Positions 8,213-19,876 are shown, numbered from the stretch's first letter. The stretch is DNA of 64,000 bases from Bacteroidales bacterium (GCA_017522255.1 JAFWZP010000077.1:25403-89402); one strand, 5' to 3'. Numbers and translations: made by a program. Notes: generated from the letters alone by a model not told the origin.

Positions 8213-8956
8213 ATGGAAATGGACATAGAAAGCCAATCGAAAGAAAACATCACCCGTGGCAAGTTGATATTGTTTCCTGTAGGTATAGGCAACGATAACC
8301 TTGCAACCTCGTTGCCTGCATATAACAGCGAACTATTGAATACTTGCAACACTTTTATAGTGGAGGAGTTGCGTACAGCACGTAGGTTTTTGAAAAAGGC
8401 AGGCTATGTGCATTCCATCGACGATACTGAGTTTTATCTTCTCAACGAGCATACGCAAGAAGTGGATATTGCCAACTATTTAGATGCCATAGACAAAGGC
8501 GGTAATATAGGGTTGCTGTCAGAAGCCGGACTTCCCTGCATAGCCGACCCCGGTAGCAAGATAGTGATGATAGCACACCGAAAGAATATTGATATTGTGC
8601 CACTTGTGGGACCATCGTCGCTTATGATGGCGTTGATGGCATCGGGTTTTAATGGGCAGAATTTCAGCTTTGTGGGATATCTGCCTATCGATAAAAACGA
8701 ACGAATTAAGGCTATCAAAAAGATGGAGGAACGTGTGTTTAAAGATAATCAGACACAGATATTTATAGAGGCACCATATCGCAACAATCAGTTGTTGCAA
8801 ACATTGGCGGATACTTGTTCGGCAAACACCTTGGTGTGTGTGGCTTGTGATATTAGTTTAAACACTCAGTATATCAAAACTATGTCTGCCAAAAAGTGGA
8901 AATCGTGTAAAGAAAACTTCCATAAGCGAAACACAGTGTTTTTGATTTATAAATAG
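8213..8956 (+). CDS. Tetrapyrrole-methylase-fold SAM-dependent methyltransferase, RsmI-like paralogue
   Basis: 247 aa. The start GKLILFPVGIGNDNLATSLP and the later LLSEAGLPCIADPGS and VPLVGPSSLMMALMASG correspond to the RsmI (YraL) family motifs, which normally read SDAGTPgisDPG. RsmI methylates the ribose of C1402 in 16S rRNA. This protein replaces the usual first motif with an N-terminal extension and ends in a short, diverged C-terminus, as in the second RsmI-like protein common in Bacteroidetes. The role in rRNA modification is therefore inferred. Confidence 0.85.
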   Translation: MEMDIESQSKENITRGKLILFPVGIGNDNLATSLPAYNSELLNTCNTFIVEELRTARRFLKKAGYVHSIDDTEFYLLNEHTQEVDIANYLDAIDKGGNIGLLSEAGLPCIADPGSKIVMIAHRKNIDIVPLVGPSSLMMALMASGFNGQNFSFVGYLPIDKNERIKAIKKMEERVFKDNQTQIFIEAPYRNNQLLQTLADTCSANTLVCVACDISLNTQYIKTMSAKKWKSCKENFHKRNTVFLIYK

Positions 8957-9012
8957 AATGAAGGTATATTATAGAACTTTTAAAGACCATATGAGAATAA
9001 TATATACATATA

Positions 9013-9447
9013 ATGCTAAATATGAAAAAAACTAAATATGTTAAGAGTGTATTATTTGTCCTATTCATTTTTAACGCCTTTATTTGCAAGTCTCAAAAAG
9101 AGGAATTTTCTTCTTTTTTGAAGACGTTTTCTGTTGATTCTGTCTTTCAAAAGAGCAGGATTAAGTTTCCTATACCAGTGGTTTCATGGGATTATGATAC
9201 TGATGATGAAAAAACAATCTACTTGTCTTCGACAGATTATCGTTATTTTCCTGTCATTGATTTAAGTAATGCCAATTGCATAGATGATGGTTTTTACTTT
9301 TTTTATCCGAATATGGAAACGAATGTTCCTTTAACGGATATGGTGTTACAAATATCTGGAATAACAGATATGTATGTGAAATATTATTTCAAACTCATTG
9401 ATGATAAGTGGTATTTGGTGAAGTATTTTAACTATGATTTAGATTGA
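9013..9447 (+). CDS. Exported protein resembling DUF4348
   Basis: 144 aa, or 141 if translation starts at the second Met (9022). A signal peptide (MKKTKYVKSVLFVLFIFNAFICKSQ) is followed by FSSFLKTFSVDSVFQKSRIKFPIP, which resembles the opening of DUF4348 proteins found in Bacteroidetes. The rest is rich in Tyr, Asp and Phe, ending KYYFKLIDDKWYLVKYFNYDLD. It is likely periplasmic or lipid-poor envelope material. The family call is from memory of the motif and is not firm. The next gene follows after 27 bp. Confidence 0.8.
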   Translation: MLNMKKTKYVKSVLFVLFIFNAFICKSQKEEFSSFLKTFSVDSVFQKSRIKFPIPVVSWDYDTDDEKTIYLSSTDYRYFPVIDLSNANCIDDGFYFFYPNMETNVPLTDMVLQISGITDMYVKYYFKLIDDKWYLVKYFNYDLD

Positions 9448-9474
9448 ATATGAAATTGATAAAACGAATGAAAT

Positions 9475-10020
9475 ATGGGAAAGGTTAGTCGTATAGTATT
9501 TGTCTTTATCGCAGTTGTATTATTAATCTTTTATTACATTGTTGGAGGATTTCCTATTGTGATAGAAAATCCTGATTTACTAAATGATTATGAGAAAAGA
9601 ATTATTTGTTCAGAAATTTCACTAGATAGCGTTGTTAACCCACTTATTGATCTTGATTTTTCGTTAGGGGATAATGTTGTCTTTATTGTTTGCGAATTTG
9701 GAGATTGTGAATATAATGCTTATCCTGAGGGGATTTCAAAGCGAAGAGTATTGTATTGTAAAAATAATGAGGTATTGCAAAAATTGAGAGATAATTTCAA
9801 CTTGAGAGTAACAGGTTGTGATATCTCTACAGTAACTACCCGATTGTTATGTTATAAAGACAAAGAATTAGTCTATTGTGATAGTTTTAATATTGAAACT
9901 CATTCTATGGGTGTACAATCTCCAATATTTGGCTATGCTGAATTTATGGATAAAAAGGAAATGGTGAATATTCTTGGATTGTTTAAACCTTATAAAGGAA
10001 TGTTTTTGTATATGAAATAA
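9475..10020 (+). CDS. Membrane-anchored hypothetical protein
   Basis: 181 aa. One N-terminal transmembrane helix (VSRIVFVFIAVVLLIFYYIV) is followed by an extracytoplasmic domain of about 150 residues with several Cys (VCEFGDC, LYCKN, GCDIST, LLCYKD). I recognise no family. The short gap to the upstream DUF4348-like gene suggests co-transcription. Codon use is more AT-rich than in the neighbouring housekeeping genes. Confidence 0.75.
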   Translation: MGKVSRIVFVFIAVVLLIFYYIVGGFPIVIENPDLLNDYEKRIICSEISLDSVVNPLIDLDFSLGDNVVFIVCEFGDCEYNAYPEGISKRRVLYCKNNEVLQKLRDNFNLRVTGCDISTVTTRLLCYKDKELVYCDSFNIETHSMGVQSPIFGYAEFMDKKEMVNILGLFKPYKGMFLYMK

Positions 10021-10178
10021 GATAGTTGAATGATATACTTCGAAATTATGTAATATAAAGATTTTATATATTGAGTAAATGTTTGAAAATTAATTTTGTA
10101 ATTCATATCGATAGATAAAAGCAATTGATAAGTGTGGATATTTTTATTCCAAAAGACAGAAATAAATAGAAAAAATCG

Positions 10179-10186
10179 TAACTTTG
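10179..10186 (+). promoter_or_regulatory. -7 element upstream of dprA
   Basis: TAACTTTG fits the Bacteroidetes -7 consensus, but no TTTG is seen at the expected distance upstream. It lies 88 bp before the dprA start. Confidence 0.4.
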
Positions 10187-10273
10187 CTAATTAATACGAT
10201 AGAGATTGTTGTATCTATATTCTTTGTAATATTTTATCAATAAGAAATTTGGATATATAGAAACTGTAGATAA

Positions 10274-11383
10274 ATGGGTAGCGAAAATAAGGAATTATAT
10301 TGGATAGCATTAAGTATGATACCCGGCGTTGGGTGCAAGACTGCACATCAGTTGCTGGAGGTGGTTGAAGACCCTGAAAACCTTTTTATGGAAACACGTA
10401 AGGGGCTTGAGGCTATATTTGCCAAACGAACAAATATAATAGATGCCATATTGTCGAAATCGATGTTTGCCGAAGCTGAAAAGGAGATAAAATATGCAAC
10501 TATAAATAATGTAAAGATATTGACATACAATAGTCCCGAATACCCACAAAGGTTGAAACGTGCCGAATGTAGCGACAATCCCATTGTGCTATATTATAGA
10601 GGAACTGCCAACCTTAATGCTCAAAAGATAATAAGTATAGTGGGTACCCGCAAAGCTACCGATTATGGACATCGTGTGGTAGAGGAGCTTATAGCTGATG
10701 TTAAGAACGAAAATGTGATGATAGTTAGTGGCTTGGCTTATGGTATAGATACTCTTGCACATCGCATGGCGTTGCATAATGGTTTGCCTACGGTGGGAGT
10801 GTTGGGACATGGATTGGATATGATTTATCCGAGCGAGAACATAAGCCTTGCTCGCGAAATGCTAACTAATGGCGGTTTGCTTACCGAATATATGACAGGT
10901 ACCAAGATAGACCCTCACAATTTTCCGTCGCGCAATAGAATAATAGCAGCCTTGTCGGATGCTGTAGTGGTGGTTGAAGCTGCCAAAAAAGGTGGTGCAC
11001 TTATTACCGCCGAAGTGGCAGGAAGTTATAATAGAGATGTTTTTGCAGTACCCGGAGGGGTGTATGACCAATATTCGGAAGGGTGCAACAACTTGATAAG
11101 AAACAATAAGGCACATCTTATGCAGTCGGCACAAGATTTGTTTTATATAATGGGGTGGAAAAAGAATGCCAAACGAAAAAATATTCAAACGTCGATGTTT
11201 GTAGAACTAACGCCCGAACAAAAGATAATATACGACTTGCTGTTGCAAAATAGAGAGCTTACATTAGACGAAATTTCGCTAAAATGTGACTTATCTTTGC
11301 CAAAAATAGCATCAATATTGCTTACTTTGGAGCTAAAAAATATAATAAAATGCCTTCCGGGTAAGATGTATAAAATAATGTAA
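10274..11383 (+). CDS. dprA: DNA-processing protein DprA
   Basis: 369 aa. DprA loads RecA onto incoming single-stranded DNA during transformation. An N-terminal helix-hairpin region (IPGVGCKTAHQLL) is followed by the Rossmann core: SIVGTRKATDYG, VSGLAYGIDTLAH, GVLGHGLDMIYP, and the signature FPSRNRIIAALSDAVVVVEA. GALITAEVAG, FAVPGG and GCNNLIRNNKA complete the family pattern. Residues 305-369 form the C-terminal winged-helix (DML1-like) domain. Length and motifs are intact. It stands alone with no competence genes nearby. Confidence 0.97.
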   Translation: MGSENKELYWIALSMIPGVGCKTAHQLLEVVEDPENLFMETRKGLEAIFAKRTNIIDAILSKSMFAEAEKEIKYATINNVKILTYNSPEYPQRLKRAECSDNPIVLYYRGTANLNAQKIISIVGTRKATDYGHRVVEELIADVKNENVMIVSGLAYGIDTLAHRMALHNGLPTVGVLGHGLDMIYPSENISLAREMLTNGGLLTEYMTGTKIDPHNFPSRNRIIAALSDAVVVVEAAKKGGALITAEVAGSYNRDVFAVPGGVYDQYSEGCNNLIRNNKAHLMQSAQDLFYIMGWKKNAKRKNIQTSMFVELTPEQKIIYDLLLQNRELTLDEISLKCDLSLPKIASILLTLELKNIIKCLPGKMYKIM

Positions 11384-11396
11384 ATAAATAATATAA

Positions 11397-13013
<1,617 letters not shown>

Positions 13014-13019
13014 TGAACC

Positions 13020-13256
13020 ATGAAGGTAAAGATAATAAAACCTGATGCAAATGTGTATGAAGGCGATGTGTCGTTGATACAACTGCCGGGAGTAGATGGT
13101 TTGTTTGAGATATTAAATAATCATGCTCCTATAATATCGGCTTTGCAAAAAGGTAAGATACGTGTAGTAGACAGCGAAAACCGAACACTATACTTCGATA
13201 TTAATTCGGGAGTGGTGAAAGGTGAAAAAAACGATATTTTGATATTAGTACAATAA
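13020..13256 (+). CDS. atpC: F-type ATP synthase subunit epsilon, beta-sandwich domain only
   Basis: 78 aa. It contains the N-terminal beta-sandwich (IIKPDANVYEGDVSLIQLPG, then EILNNHAPIISAL) but not the C-terminal helical hairpin of the 130-140-residue versions. Short epsilon subunits of this kind are usual in Bacteroidetes and would lack the helical brake on ATP hydrolysis. It is directly downstream of atpD and closed by a strong terminator. Confidence 0.95.
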   Translation: MKVKIIKPDANVYEGDVSLIQLPGVDGLFEILNNHAPIISALQKGKIRVVDSENRTLYFDINSGVVKGEKNDILILVQ

Positions 13257-13267
13257 TATACGTCTCT

Positions 13268-13298
13268 AACCTCGGATGTTTTGTCCGAGGTTTTTTTC
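13268..13298 (+). terminator. Terminator after atpDC
   Basis: AACCTCGGA (13268-13276) pairs with TCCGAGGTT (13284-13292) across a 7-nt loop and is followed by TTTTTTC. It ends the atpDC transcript. Confidence 0.9.
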
Positions 13299-13514
13299 TT
13301 TCTTTCTTTAGAATCTTTTAAGTGAATAAAATAGAAATGAATATTTGTTTGGTAGCAAACGAATATTTGAGTAATCGTTGGTATGCTTTTTTTTTGAAGT
13401 GTAGAAATATGGAACGATAAAATGAATGAATTACGGTAATTTTTGGGCAGTGTTAGGACAATAAAAACGCAGTAGTTAAGTTATTGTTTGGTAATAGAAA
13501 AATAGAAGATAAAG

Positions 13515-16500
13515 ATGATAAAGAAATTGATATATTTGCTATTGTTGTTGAGTGTGTTTAACGTTGCTTATTGTCAGGATTTGGACGAAGAGATAGGCGA
13601 AGGCGTTACTTTTGAAGACAACAAGCATTATCCTCGTGTGAATGTGGTTCCGTATGACAATGATAAGGTTGCAAAGTTATTGAAATATAAAGAGTCGTCG
13701 GCTTACAAGAGTTTGAATGGTAGTTGGCAGTTTGCATTAAAGATAGGAGAAGTAATAGGTCGGCAAGATGTAAACATAGATAGTTTGAACGTAGCAAGTT
13801 GGTCTTCGCTTAATGTTCCCGGTTGTTGGCAAACGAATGGAAAACAGATAAAGGCATTACCCCTAAAAAATATGCTCAGCGTGCAATCGGTAGAAAATCC
13901 CGTTGGCTTGTATTTTAAAGAAATAGAAATAGGCGAGGAGTGGAAGGAGCAGATATGTTACTTATATATAGGTGCAGCTCGTGGTGCATACACTGTGTGG
14001 GTGAATGGCAAATATGTGGGCTATAGCGAAGATAGTAAAACCCCATCGGAATTTGATATTACACCATATCTTGTATGGGATAAGAAAGGTGTGAAGAAGA
14101 ATAATATATTGATTCAACTACAGAGCGTTAGCAGTGGTACATTATTGGAGTCGAAGATACCATTGTCGCTTACCGGGATAGAACGAGAAGTGGCATTGTA
14201 TGCCAAACCAATATGTAATGTGTCGGATTATTCGATACAATGCGACTATATACAGTCTACTGGTGCAGGTAAGATAGAGATGACCGTAAGCCTCGAAAAC
14301 CATAAGAAGAAAGGTGAATATTATGTAGAAGTAATGGTTCTTAACGATAAGGGTAAAGAGGTGGACAGAATGGGAAAGTGGGCCGAATTTGAAAAACGAT
14401 TTGCGACTGATGTCAACTTTACTCGAACATTTGCAAAGGTGGAACCATGGGACGAATATAATCCCAATCTTTACACAGTCATTATTCGATTGAAGAATAA
14501 GGATATGGCAATAGAGGAGATGATGGCAACAAAAGTGGGATTTCGCAATATCGATTATTCTAAAGGAATACTTACGATAAATGGTCATAAGGTAAAGATA
14601 AGAGGAGTGGTATATTCTGATTACACAGCTATGATGGGAGGCTTTTCGGAAAAGAAAATGAGAGAAGAATTGCAAATGATGAAAGATAATAACATCAATG
14701 CAGTAAGAGTAGCTTATTTTCCTGCACACCCTGCCTTTTACGATTTATGCGACGAGTATGGTATATATGTGTTTAATGAAGCTAATATTCAGCCATATCA
14801 TTTTGATAGAACATTGTCGACCAACAAAGATTATTCATCGGCATTCGTCAGCAGGGTAAGGAATGTGTATGAACGAGACAAAAATCACCCTTCAGTGATA
14901 GCTTGGTCGCTTGGCGATGCTAATGAAAATGGAATATGTTTCGAAGATGCATACGTGTTTTTGCGACAAAAAGACAAGGTGCGTCCTATAGTTTTCAACG
15001 GAACCGAAACCGGAACAAACACCGACTTTGTGTTTACCAAGCATAAAACCATCAACGATATATATGCTTTTTTGCAAAAGCGTCAATTGCAATCGTTGAT
15101 AATGAGCGAGTATGGAAGTACTCAAGGTAATTCGTTTGGTGGTGGCACTAATGAGATGTGGAAACTGATAGGCCAAAACGAGATGTTGCAAGGCGGTTTT
15201 ATAGCCTTTTGGAATGATATGGAGATATACGACAGTCAAAGGGGTGAAGATGTGAAAATATATGGTATAGTAGATAGCAAGGGAGTAACTAAGCCTTATT
15301 TGCCGGAGATTAAAAAGTTGCATGGGTTTATAGAAGTGGAGTATGTGGATAAGCGAAAGGGACGTTTTAAGGTAAAGAACAATCACGAGTATAAGAGCTT
15401 GAAAGACTTTAGAATGGAGTATATGATATTTTCTAATTTGAAGCCTGCTGTGGTGTCGGGCGATATACCATTGACTACCAAAGTTGGCGAGTCGACCGAT
15501 TTTGAGTTGCAAATACCACAGTTGAAAGCTTATGCAGGCGAAGAGTATTTTATACGTTTCTCGTTAAAGGAACGAAATAACACTAAAACTCGTAAGCGTG
15601 GATATGAATATGACTTTGTGGAATTTTCTATAGATATGCCCACATTTAGAAAACAAGAACTTAAACCATACGAAAAAACGGAGTTGCAAATGCAAGAGCA
15701 AAATGTTGCCGAAAGGGTAGAAGCTATAGAGGTGGAAGAATTGAATATTAAAAATATAAACAATATACTTCAAGTGTTTAATGAAGGTATGGAATTTGAA
15801 TTTGATATAAGTACCGGACAAATAAAATCGCTGAAGTATGATGGTAAAAATGTATTTGTTTCGTCGCCAAAAATGAACTTTGGCAAGCGATATACAAACA
15901 ACGAAATAGCCAATAAAAACCTATCTGCACACTGGGAGAATATAGGTTTGAACAATCTCACACGAGTATTGCAAGGTGTTACATATAAACAAAACGATAA
16001 GTATACTGTAAATATCGATGTGGTGGTAAGTTATCAAAATTACCAAGGGATAAAACTTTTTGATGTTATGCAAACAATAGTTGTATATTGCACAGGCGAT
16101 GTATTGATTGAAAATAATGTAATAGTAGCCGATATAGTGCGAAATATTCCTCGTGTGGGTATGGCATTCGAGGTGTCTGATATATTTTCGGACGTGCAAT
16201 GGTTTGGCTACGATTGTGAAACCTATATCGATCGTAAGAAAGGAGCAAAGATGGGTACATATAAAGCAAAATTATCCGATATGTTGTGCCCATACGAGCA
16301 AAAGCAATCGAGTGGCAATCGCACCGATACAAGATGGATGAGTGTGGGAGGCGAAAATGTGGGGATATTTTTCGATGCCATAGACAGTATTTTTGATTTT
16401 AGTATCGAATTAGATGATAATAACAATAAATCTAATAGTTACATAGTTAACTTTGATTATAAAAATGTTGGTGTGGGTAATGGCGAGGCATTGCCCATTG

Positions 16501-17351
16501 ATGAAGAAATGCTTCTGAAAGATAGAAAGTATAACTTTAAAGTGCGATTTGTGGCATACGAAAACAAGAATCATAGTCCTTTCGATTTTAGAATGATAAA
16601 GCTACCTGTGATAGAAAGTAATATTTTGTCGATACCTTTGATTAGTAAAGATTTGAAACGTTTTGACTCGCCTATGACTATAACATTGTCGAGTGTAGAG
16701 AATGCCGAAATAAGATATACTTTAGATGGAAGCGAGCCAACCGAAACATCTACATTATACAAGAAACCATTTGTGATAGATAAGTCTACCGAAGTGAAAG
16801 CACGTTCGTTCAAGAAAGGATATACACCTTCGTTGGTGGCTAAAGAACTATTTAGTTATAATTTTATAGAGTCTATCACATACGAAAACAAACCCAATAC
16901 ACCATACAATAAAAATATGGAGAAAGTTCTGTTTGATGGAGAATTTGGTAATACTGATGATTTGGAGCGAGGTTGGCTTGGATTTTCCGGTTCCGATTTT
17001 GTGGTGGTGGTAAAATTGTTGCGACCAATAGATTTAAAGAATGTGGCAGTGGCATTTGCTCATGTGCCGGAAAATTGGGTGTTTGCTCCAAAGAATGTTG
17101 AAGTATTAGTATCGTCTGATAGTGTAAATTATTCTGAACCTTATACTATACCAAATATATTTAAATCAGAAGATGAAGCACAAAATGTATCGCAATTGGT
17201 ACATTCGCTTATACCTATCAATCACGACGGAGTAAAATATATAAAAATAGTGGCGCATTCGATAAAAAAGATACCTATGTGGCACGAAGCTAAGGGATTG
17301 AGACCTTGGATAATGATAGACGAAATACAAATAATGGAAAATAATAAATAA
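13515..17351 (+). CDS. Large LacZ-like glycoside hydrolase family 2 protein with degenerate active site
   Basis: 1278 aa with a signal peptide (residues 1-20). It shows the full LacZ order: sugar-binding jelly roll (LNGSWQF... YVGYSEDSKTPSEFDIT), Ig-like domain, TIM barrel (about 346-610) and beta-sandwich domain 5 (PRVGMAFEV, SGNRTDTRW). It adds a CHB_HEX-type domain (IRYTLDGSEPTE) and a discoidin-like C-terminus. Compared with E. coli LacZ, the nucleophile Glu is kept (SEY, E532). However, the acid/base Glu is Ala (SLGDANENG, A469), the Mg ligands of ANIETHG become ANIQPYH (Q426, Y428), and GVNRHEH becomes GVVYSDY. It is therefore probably an exported carbohydrate-binding pseudoenzyme or has changed chemistry. 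It lies 6 bp before pyrC. Confidence 0.92.
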   Translation: MIKKLIYLLLLLSVFNVAYCQDLDEEIGEGVTFEDNKHYPRVNVVPYDNDKVAKLLKYKESSAYKSLNGSWQFALKIGEVIGRQDVNIDSLNVASWSSLNVPGCWQTNGKQIKALPLKNMLSVQSVENPVGLYFKEIEIGEEWKEQICYLYIGAARGAYTVWVNGKYVGYSEDSKTPSEFDITPYLVWDKKGVKKNNILIQLQSVSSGTLLESKIPLSLTGIEREVALYAKPICNVSDYSIQCDYIQSTGAGKIEMTVSLENHKKKGEYYVEVMVLNDKGKEVDRMGKWAEFEKRFATDVNFTRTFAKVEPWDEYNPNLYTVIIRLKNKDMAIEEMMATKVGFRNIDYSKGILTINGHKVKIRGVVYSDYTAMMGGFSEKKMREELQMMKDNNINAVRVAYFPAHPAFYDLCDEYGIYVFNEANIQPYHFDRTLSTNKDYSSAFVSRVRNVYERDKNHPSVIAWSLGDANENGICFEDAYVFLRQKDKVRPIVFNGTETGTNTDFVFTKHKTINDIYAFLQKRQLQSLIMSEYGSTQGNSFGGGTNEMWKLIGQNEMLQGGFIAFWNDMEIYDSQRGEDVKIYGIVDSKGVTKPYLPEIKKLHGFIEVEYVDKRKGRFKVKNNHEYKSLKDFRMEYMIFSNLKPAVVSGDIPLTTKVGESTDFELQIPQLKAYAGEEYFIRFSLKERNNTKTRKRGYEYDFVEFSIDMPTFRKQELKPYEKTELQMQEQNVAERVEAIEVEELNIKNINNILQVFNEGMEFEFDISTGQIKSLKYDGKNVFVSSPKMNFGKRYTNNEIANKNLSAHWENIGLNNLTRVLQGVTYKQNDKYTVNIDVVVSYQNYQGIKLFDVMQTIVVYCTGDVLIENNVIVADIVRNIPRVGMAFEVSDIFSDVQWFGYDCETYIDRKKGAKMGTYKAKLSDMLCPYEQKQSSGNRTDTRWMSVGGENVGIFFDAIDSIFDFSIELDDNNNKSNSYIVNFDYKNVGVGNGEALPIDEEMLLKDRKYNFKVRFVAYENKNHSPFDFRMIKLPVIESNILSIPLISKDLKRFDSPMTITLSSVENAEIRYTLDGSEPTETSTLYKKPFVIDKSTEVKARSFKKGYTPSLVAKELFSYNFIESITYENKPNTPYNKNMEKVLFDGEFGNTDDLERGWLGFSGSDFVVVVKLLRPIDLKNVAVAFAHVPENWVFAPKNVEVLVSSDSVNYSEPYTIPNIFKSEDEAQNVSQLVHSLIPINHDGVKYIKIVAHSIKKIPMWHEAKGLRPWIMIDEIQIMENNK

Positions 17352-17357
17352 AAATAT

Positions 17358-18773
17358 ATGGCACTGAAAAGTTCGAAAACCAATATAGTGAAACCTGAAA
17401 ATACCTATCAGGTAATGATAAACGAAGAAAATGTAAGTACAACATATCTTATACAGAATGCAACTATAGTAAACGAAGGTAAAGTGTTTGAGGCATCGTT
17501 GCTTATGGAGAATGGAGTGATAACCGAAATTTCGGATAGCATACTATCGACAGAAGAAATGATAGTTATAGATGCCAAGGGTAAGTATTTGTTGCCCGGT
17601 GTTATAGATACTCATGTGCATTTTCGTGATCCGGGTATGACACATAAAGCCGACTTTGAGTCGGAGAGTATGGCGGCAGTGGCAGGAGGTGTAACATCGG
17701 TGGTGGATATGCCCAATACTAAACCTCAAACAACTACCAAGGAACTATTGGATGATAAAAAACACATAGCATCAGAAAAATCGTTGGTAAACTATGGCTT
17801 TATGCTTGGTGCTACAAATGCTAATATTGATGAGTTGTTGGCAATAGATAAAAGCGAATATGCTGCAATAAAGTTGTTTTTGGGTTCTTCTACAGGTAAT
17901 ATGTTGGTGAACGACTCTGATGTGTTGGATAGGCTATTTAGAGATGCCGGAAAACTTATAGTGGCACATTGCGAAAACGAAGAGGTGATAAATGCCAATA
18001 CAGAATATTACAAAAAACTATATGGAGATAATCCTCATCCATCGGTTCATGCTAAAATAAGAGATGAAGAAGCATGTTATCGTTCTTCGGAAAAGGCAAT
18101 CGGTTTGGCAAAAAAATATGCTACAAGATTTCATTTGGCTCATCTTTCCACCAAGAAAGAATTGGAATTATTGTCGAATGATATTTTGGAAAATAAACAT
18201 ATTACAGCCGAAGTAACTCCCAATCATCTATGGTTTAGTAGCGAAGATTACGACGTGAAAGGTAATAAGATACGTTGTAATCCGTCGATAAAAACAATAG
18301 AAGATAGGAATGCACTGATGAAGGCATTGGAAGAGGGTGTGATAGATACTGTGGCTACCGATCATGCTCCACACCTTTTGAGCGAAAAGGAAGTTCCGTA
18401 CTATCAATCTGTATCGGGTATGCCATCAATACAGCACTCGTTGTTGATGATGCTTGAACTATGGAAACAAGGTAAAGTAAAGATAGAGACTATTGTTGAT
18501 AAGATGTGTCATAACCAGGCTGCTATATTTGGTATAAAAGATAGGGGATTTATTCGTGAGGGCTATCATGCTGATCTGGTACTAATAGATGTTGAAAACA
18601 CTACATTAGTATCGAACGATAGCTTGTTGTATAAATGCAAGTGGTCGCCTGTCGAAGGGTATACGTTCCATAGCAGGATAGAAAAAACATTTGTGAATGG
18701 CAATCTCATATATAATGATGGTAAGATAATAAATAAAAGCAAAGGAAATCAATTATCTTTCCAAACTATTTGA
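17358..18773 (+). CDS. pyrC: Dihydroorotase, class I type
   Basis: 471 aa. It cyclises carbamoyl-aspartate to dihydroorotate in pyrimidine synthesis. Metal-binding motifs are DTHVHFRDPGMTHK, AHCENEE, HLAHLSTKKEL and ATDHAPH. IKLFLGSSTGNM is also typical of the family. The N-terminus carries about 25 residues more than most homologues; a Met near residue 20 is a possible start. The gene begins 6 bp after the GH2 gene, so they may be co-transcribed although their functions are unrelated. Its stop overlaps the -33 element of the asd promoter. Confidence 0.93.
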   Translation: MALKSSKTNIVKPENTYQVMINEENVSTTYLIQNATIVNEGKVFEASLLMENGVITEISDSILSTEEMIVIDAKGKYLLPGVIDTHVHFRDPGMTHKADFESESMAAVAGGVTSVVDMPNTKPQTTTKELLDDKKHIASEKSLVNYGFMLGATNANIDELLAIDKSEYAAIKLFLGSSTGNMLVNDSDVLDRLFRDAGKLIVAHCENEEVINANTEYYKKLYGDNPHPSVHAKIRDEEACYRSSEKAIGLAKKYATRFHLAHLSTKKELELLSNDILENKHITAEVTPNHLWFSSEDYDVKGNKIRCNPSIKTIEDRNALMKALEEGVIDTVATDHAPHLLSEKEVPYYQSVSGMPSIQHSLLMMLELWKQGKVKIETIVDKMCHNQAAIFGIKDRGFIREGYHADLVLIDVENTTLVSNDSLLYKCKWSPVEGYTFHSRIEKTFVNGNLIYNDGKIINKSKGNQLSFQTI

Positions 18774-18799
18774 AAAGCAAGAAAAAATGTGTAATTTTG
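18769..18799 (+). promoter_or_regulatory. Bacteroidetes-type promoter for asd operon
   Basis: TTTG (18769-18772), a 19-bp spacer and TAATTTTG (18792-18799) match the consensus. The TTTG includes part of the pyrC stop codon. The start would be near 18806, 70 bp before the asd ATG. Confidence 0.78.
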
Positions 18800-18875
18800 C
18801 ATTTCTGTTTGAAGCATTGTGAAATTACTATAACGAACATATTCAGTTAGATATAAGAATAAAATATATATTGAT

Positions 18876-19868
18876 ATGAAGATAGCAGTGGTTGGAGCAA
18901 CCGGATTGGTGGGAAATGAAATGCTTAAGGTGTTAGAAGAGCAAGGTTTTGCTCGTTCGGAATATGAAATTATTGTGGCAGCATCAGCCAAATCGGTGGG
19001 TAAAGAAATAGATTTTGCAAATAGAAAACTTACAGTGGTCTCGGTTGAAGATGCAATATCGCAAAAGCCTGATTATGCTTTGTTTTCAGCAGGAGCATCT
19101 ACTTCTAAGCAATATGCACCAATGTTTGCAAGCAATGGTACCATTGTTATCGACAATAGTTCGGCTTGGCGTAAAGATAAAGATATACCTCTTGTTATTC
19201 CTGAGGTAAATTCTGCCGCAATAAAAGCAACCGATAAGATAATTGCAAACCCCAATTGTAGTACCATTCAAATGGTGTTGGCTATATCGCAGTTGCATTT
19301 TAAATATAAGATAAAGCGTCTGGTAATATCTACATATCAGAGTGTTACCGGTACAGGTGTGAAAGCTATTCAACAACTCGAAAACGAAGAGCGAGGCATA
19401 CAAGATGATGCTTTGAGAGTGTACCCACATCCTATTCATAGAAACCTATTCCCTCATGGTGGCGATTTTCAGGCAGATGGATATACCACCGAAGAACAAA
19501 AGTTGGTAGACGAAACACGCAAAATATTGGGCGACCAATCTATTGCCATAACAGCCACTGTGGTTAGAGTTCCGGTTATGGGAGGGCATAGCGAGAGTGT
19601 AAATATAGAATTTTGCAACGATTACGTATTGGAAGATGTGGTAGAAACGTTGAAAAATACAAAAGGTGTGTGTGTAGAAGACGATATAGAACACAATGTA
19701 TATCCAATGCCAATTTATGCACAAGGCAAGAACGAAGTGTTTGTGGGAAGAATAAGAAGAGATTATTCACAACCCAATAGTTTGAATATATGGGTTGTAG
19801 CTGATAATATTAGAAAAGGTGCTGCAACCAATGCTGTACAAATAATGAAACATTTAATAGAAAGATAG
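18876..19868 (+). CDS. asd: Aspartate-semialdehyde dehydrogenase
   Basis: 330 aa. It reduces aspartyl phosphate to aspartate semialdehyde for lysine, methionine, threonine and diaminopimelate synthesis. The NADP-binding VVGATGLVGNEML is at the N-terminus, the catalytic Cys is in NPNCSTIQMV, and the acid/base region RVPVMGGHSESV is present. It has its own promoter, and the next gene, rpe, starts within 10 bp of its stop. Confidence 0.97.
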   Translation: MKIAVVGATGLVGNEMLKVLEEQGFARSEYEIIVAASAKSVGKEIDFANRKLTVVSVEDAISQKPDYALFSAGASTSKQYAPMFASNGTIVIDNSSAWRKDKDIPLVIPEVNSAAIKATDKIIANPNCSTIQMVLAISQLHFKYKIKRLVISTYQSVTGTGVKAIQQLENEERGIQDDALRVYPHPIHRNLFPHGGDFQADGYTTEEQKLVDETRKILGDQSIAITATVVRVPVMGGHSESVNIEFCNDYVLEDVVETLKNTKGVCVEDDIEHNVYPMPIYAQGKNEVFVGRIRRDYSQPNSLNIWVVADNIRKGAATNAVQIMKHLIER

Positions 19869-19876
19869 TAGTGATT

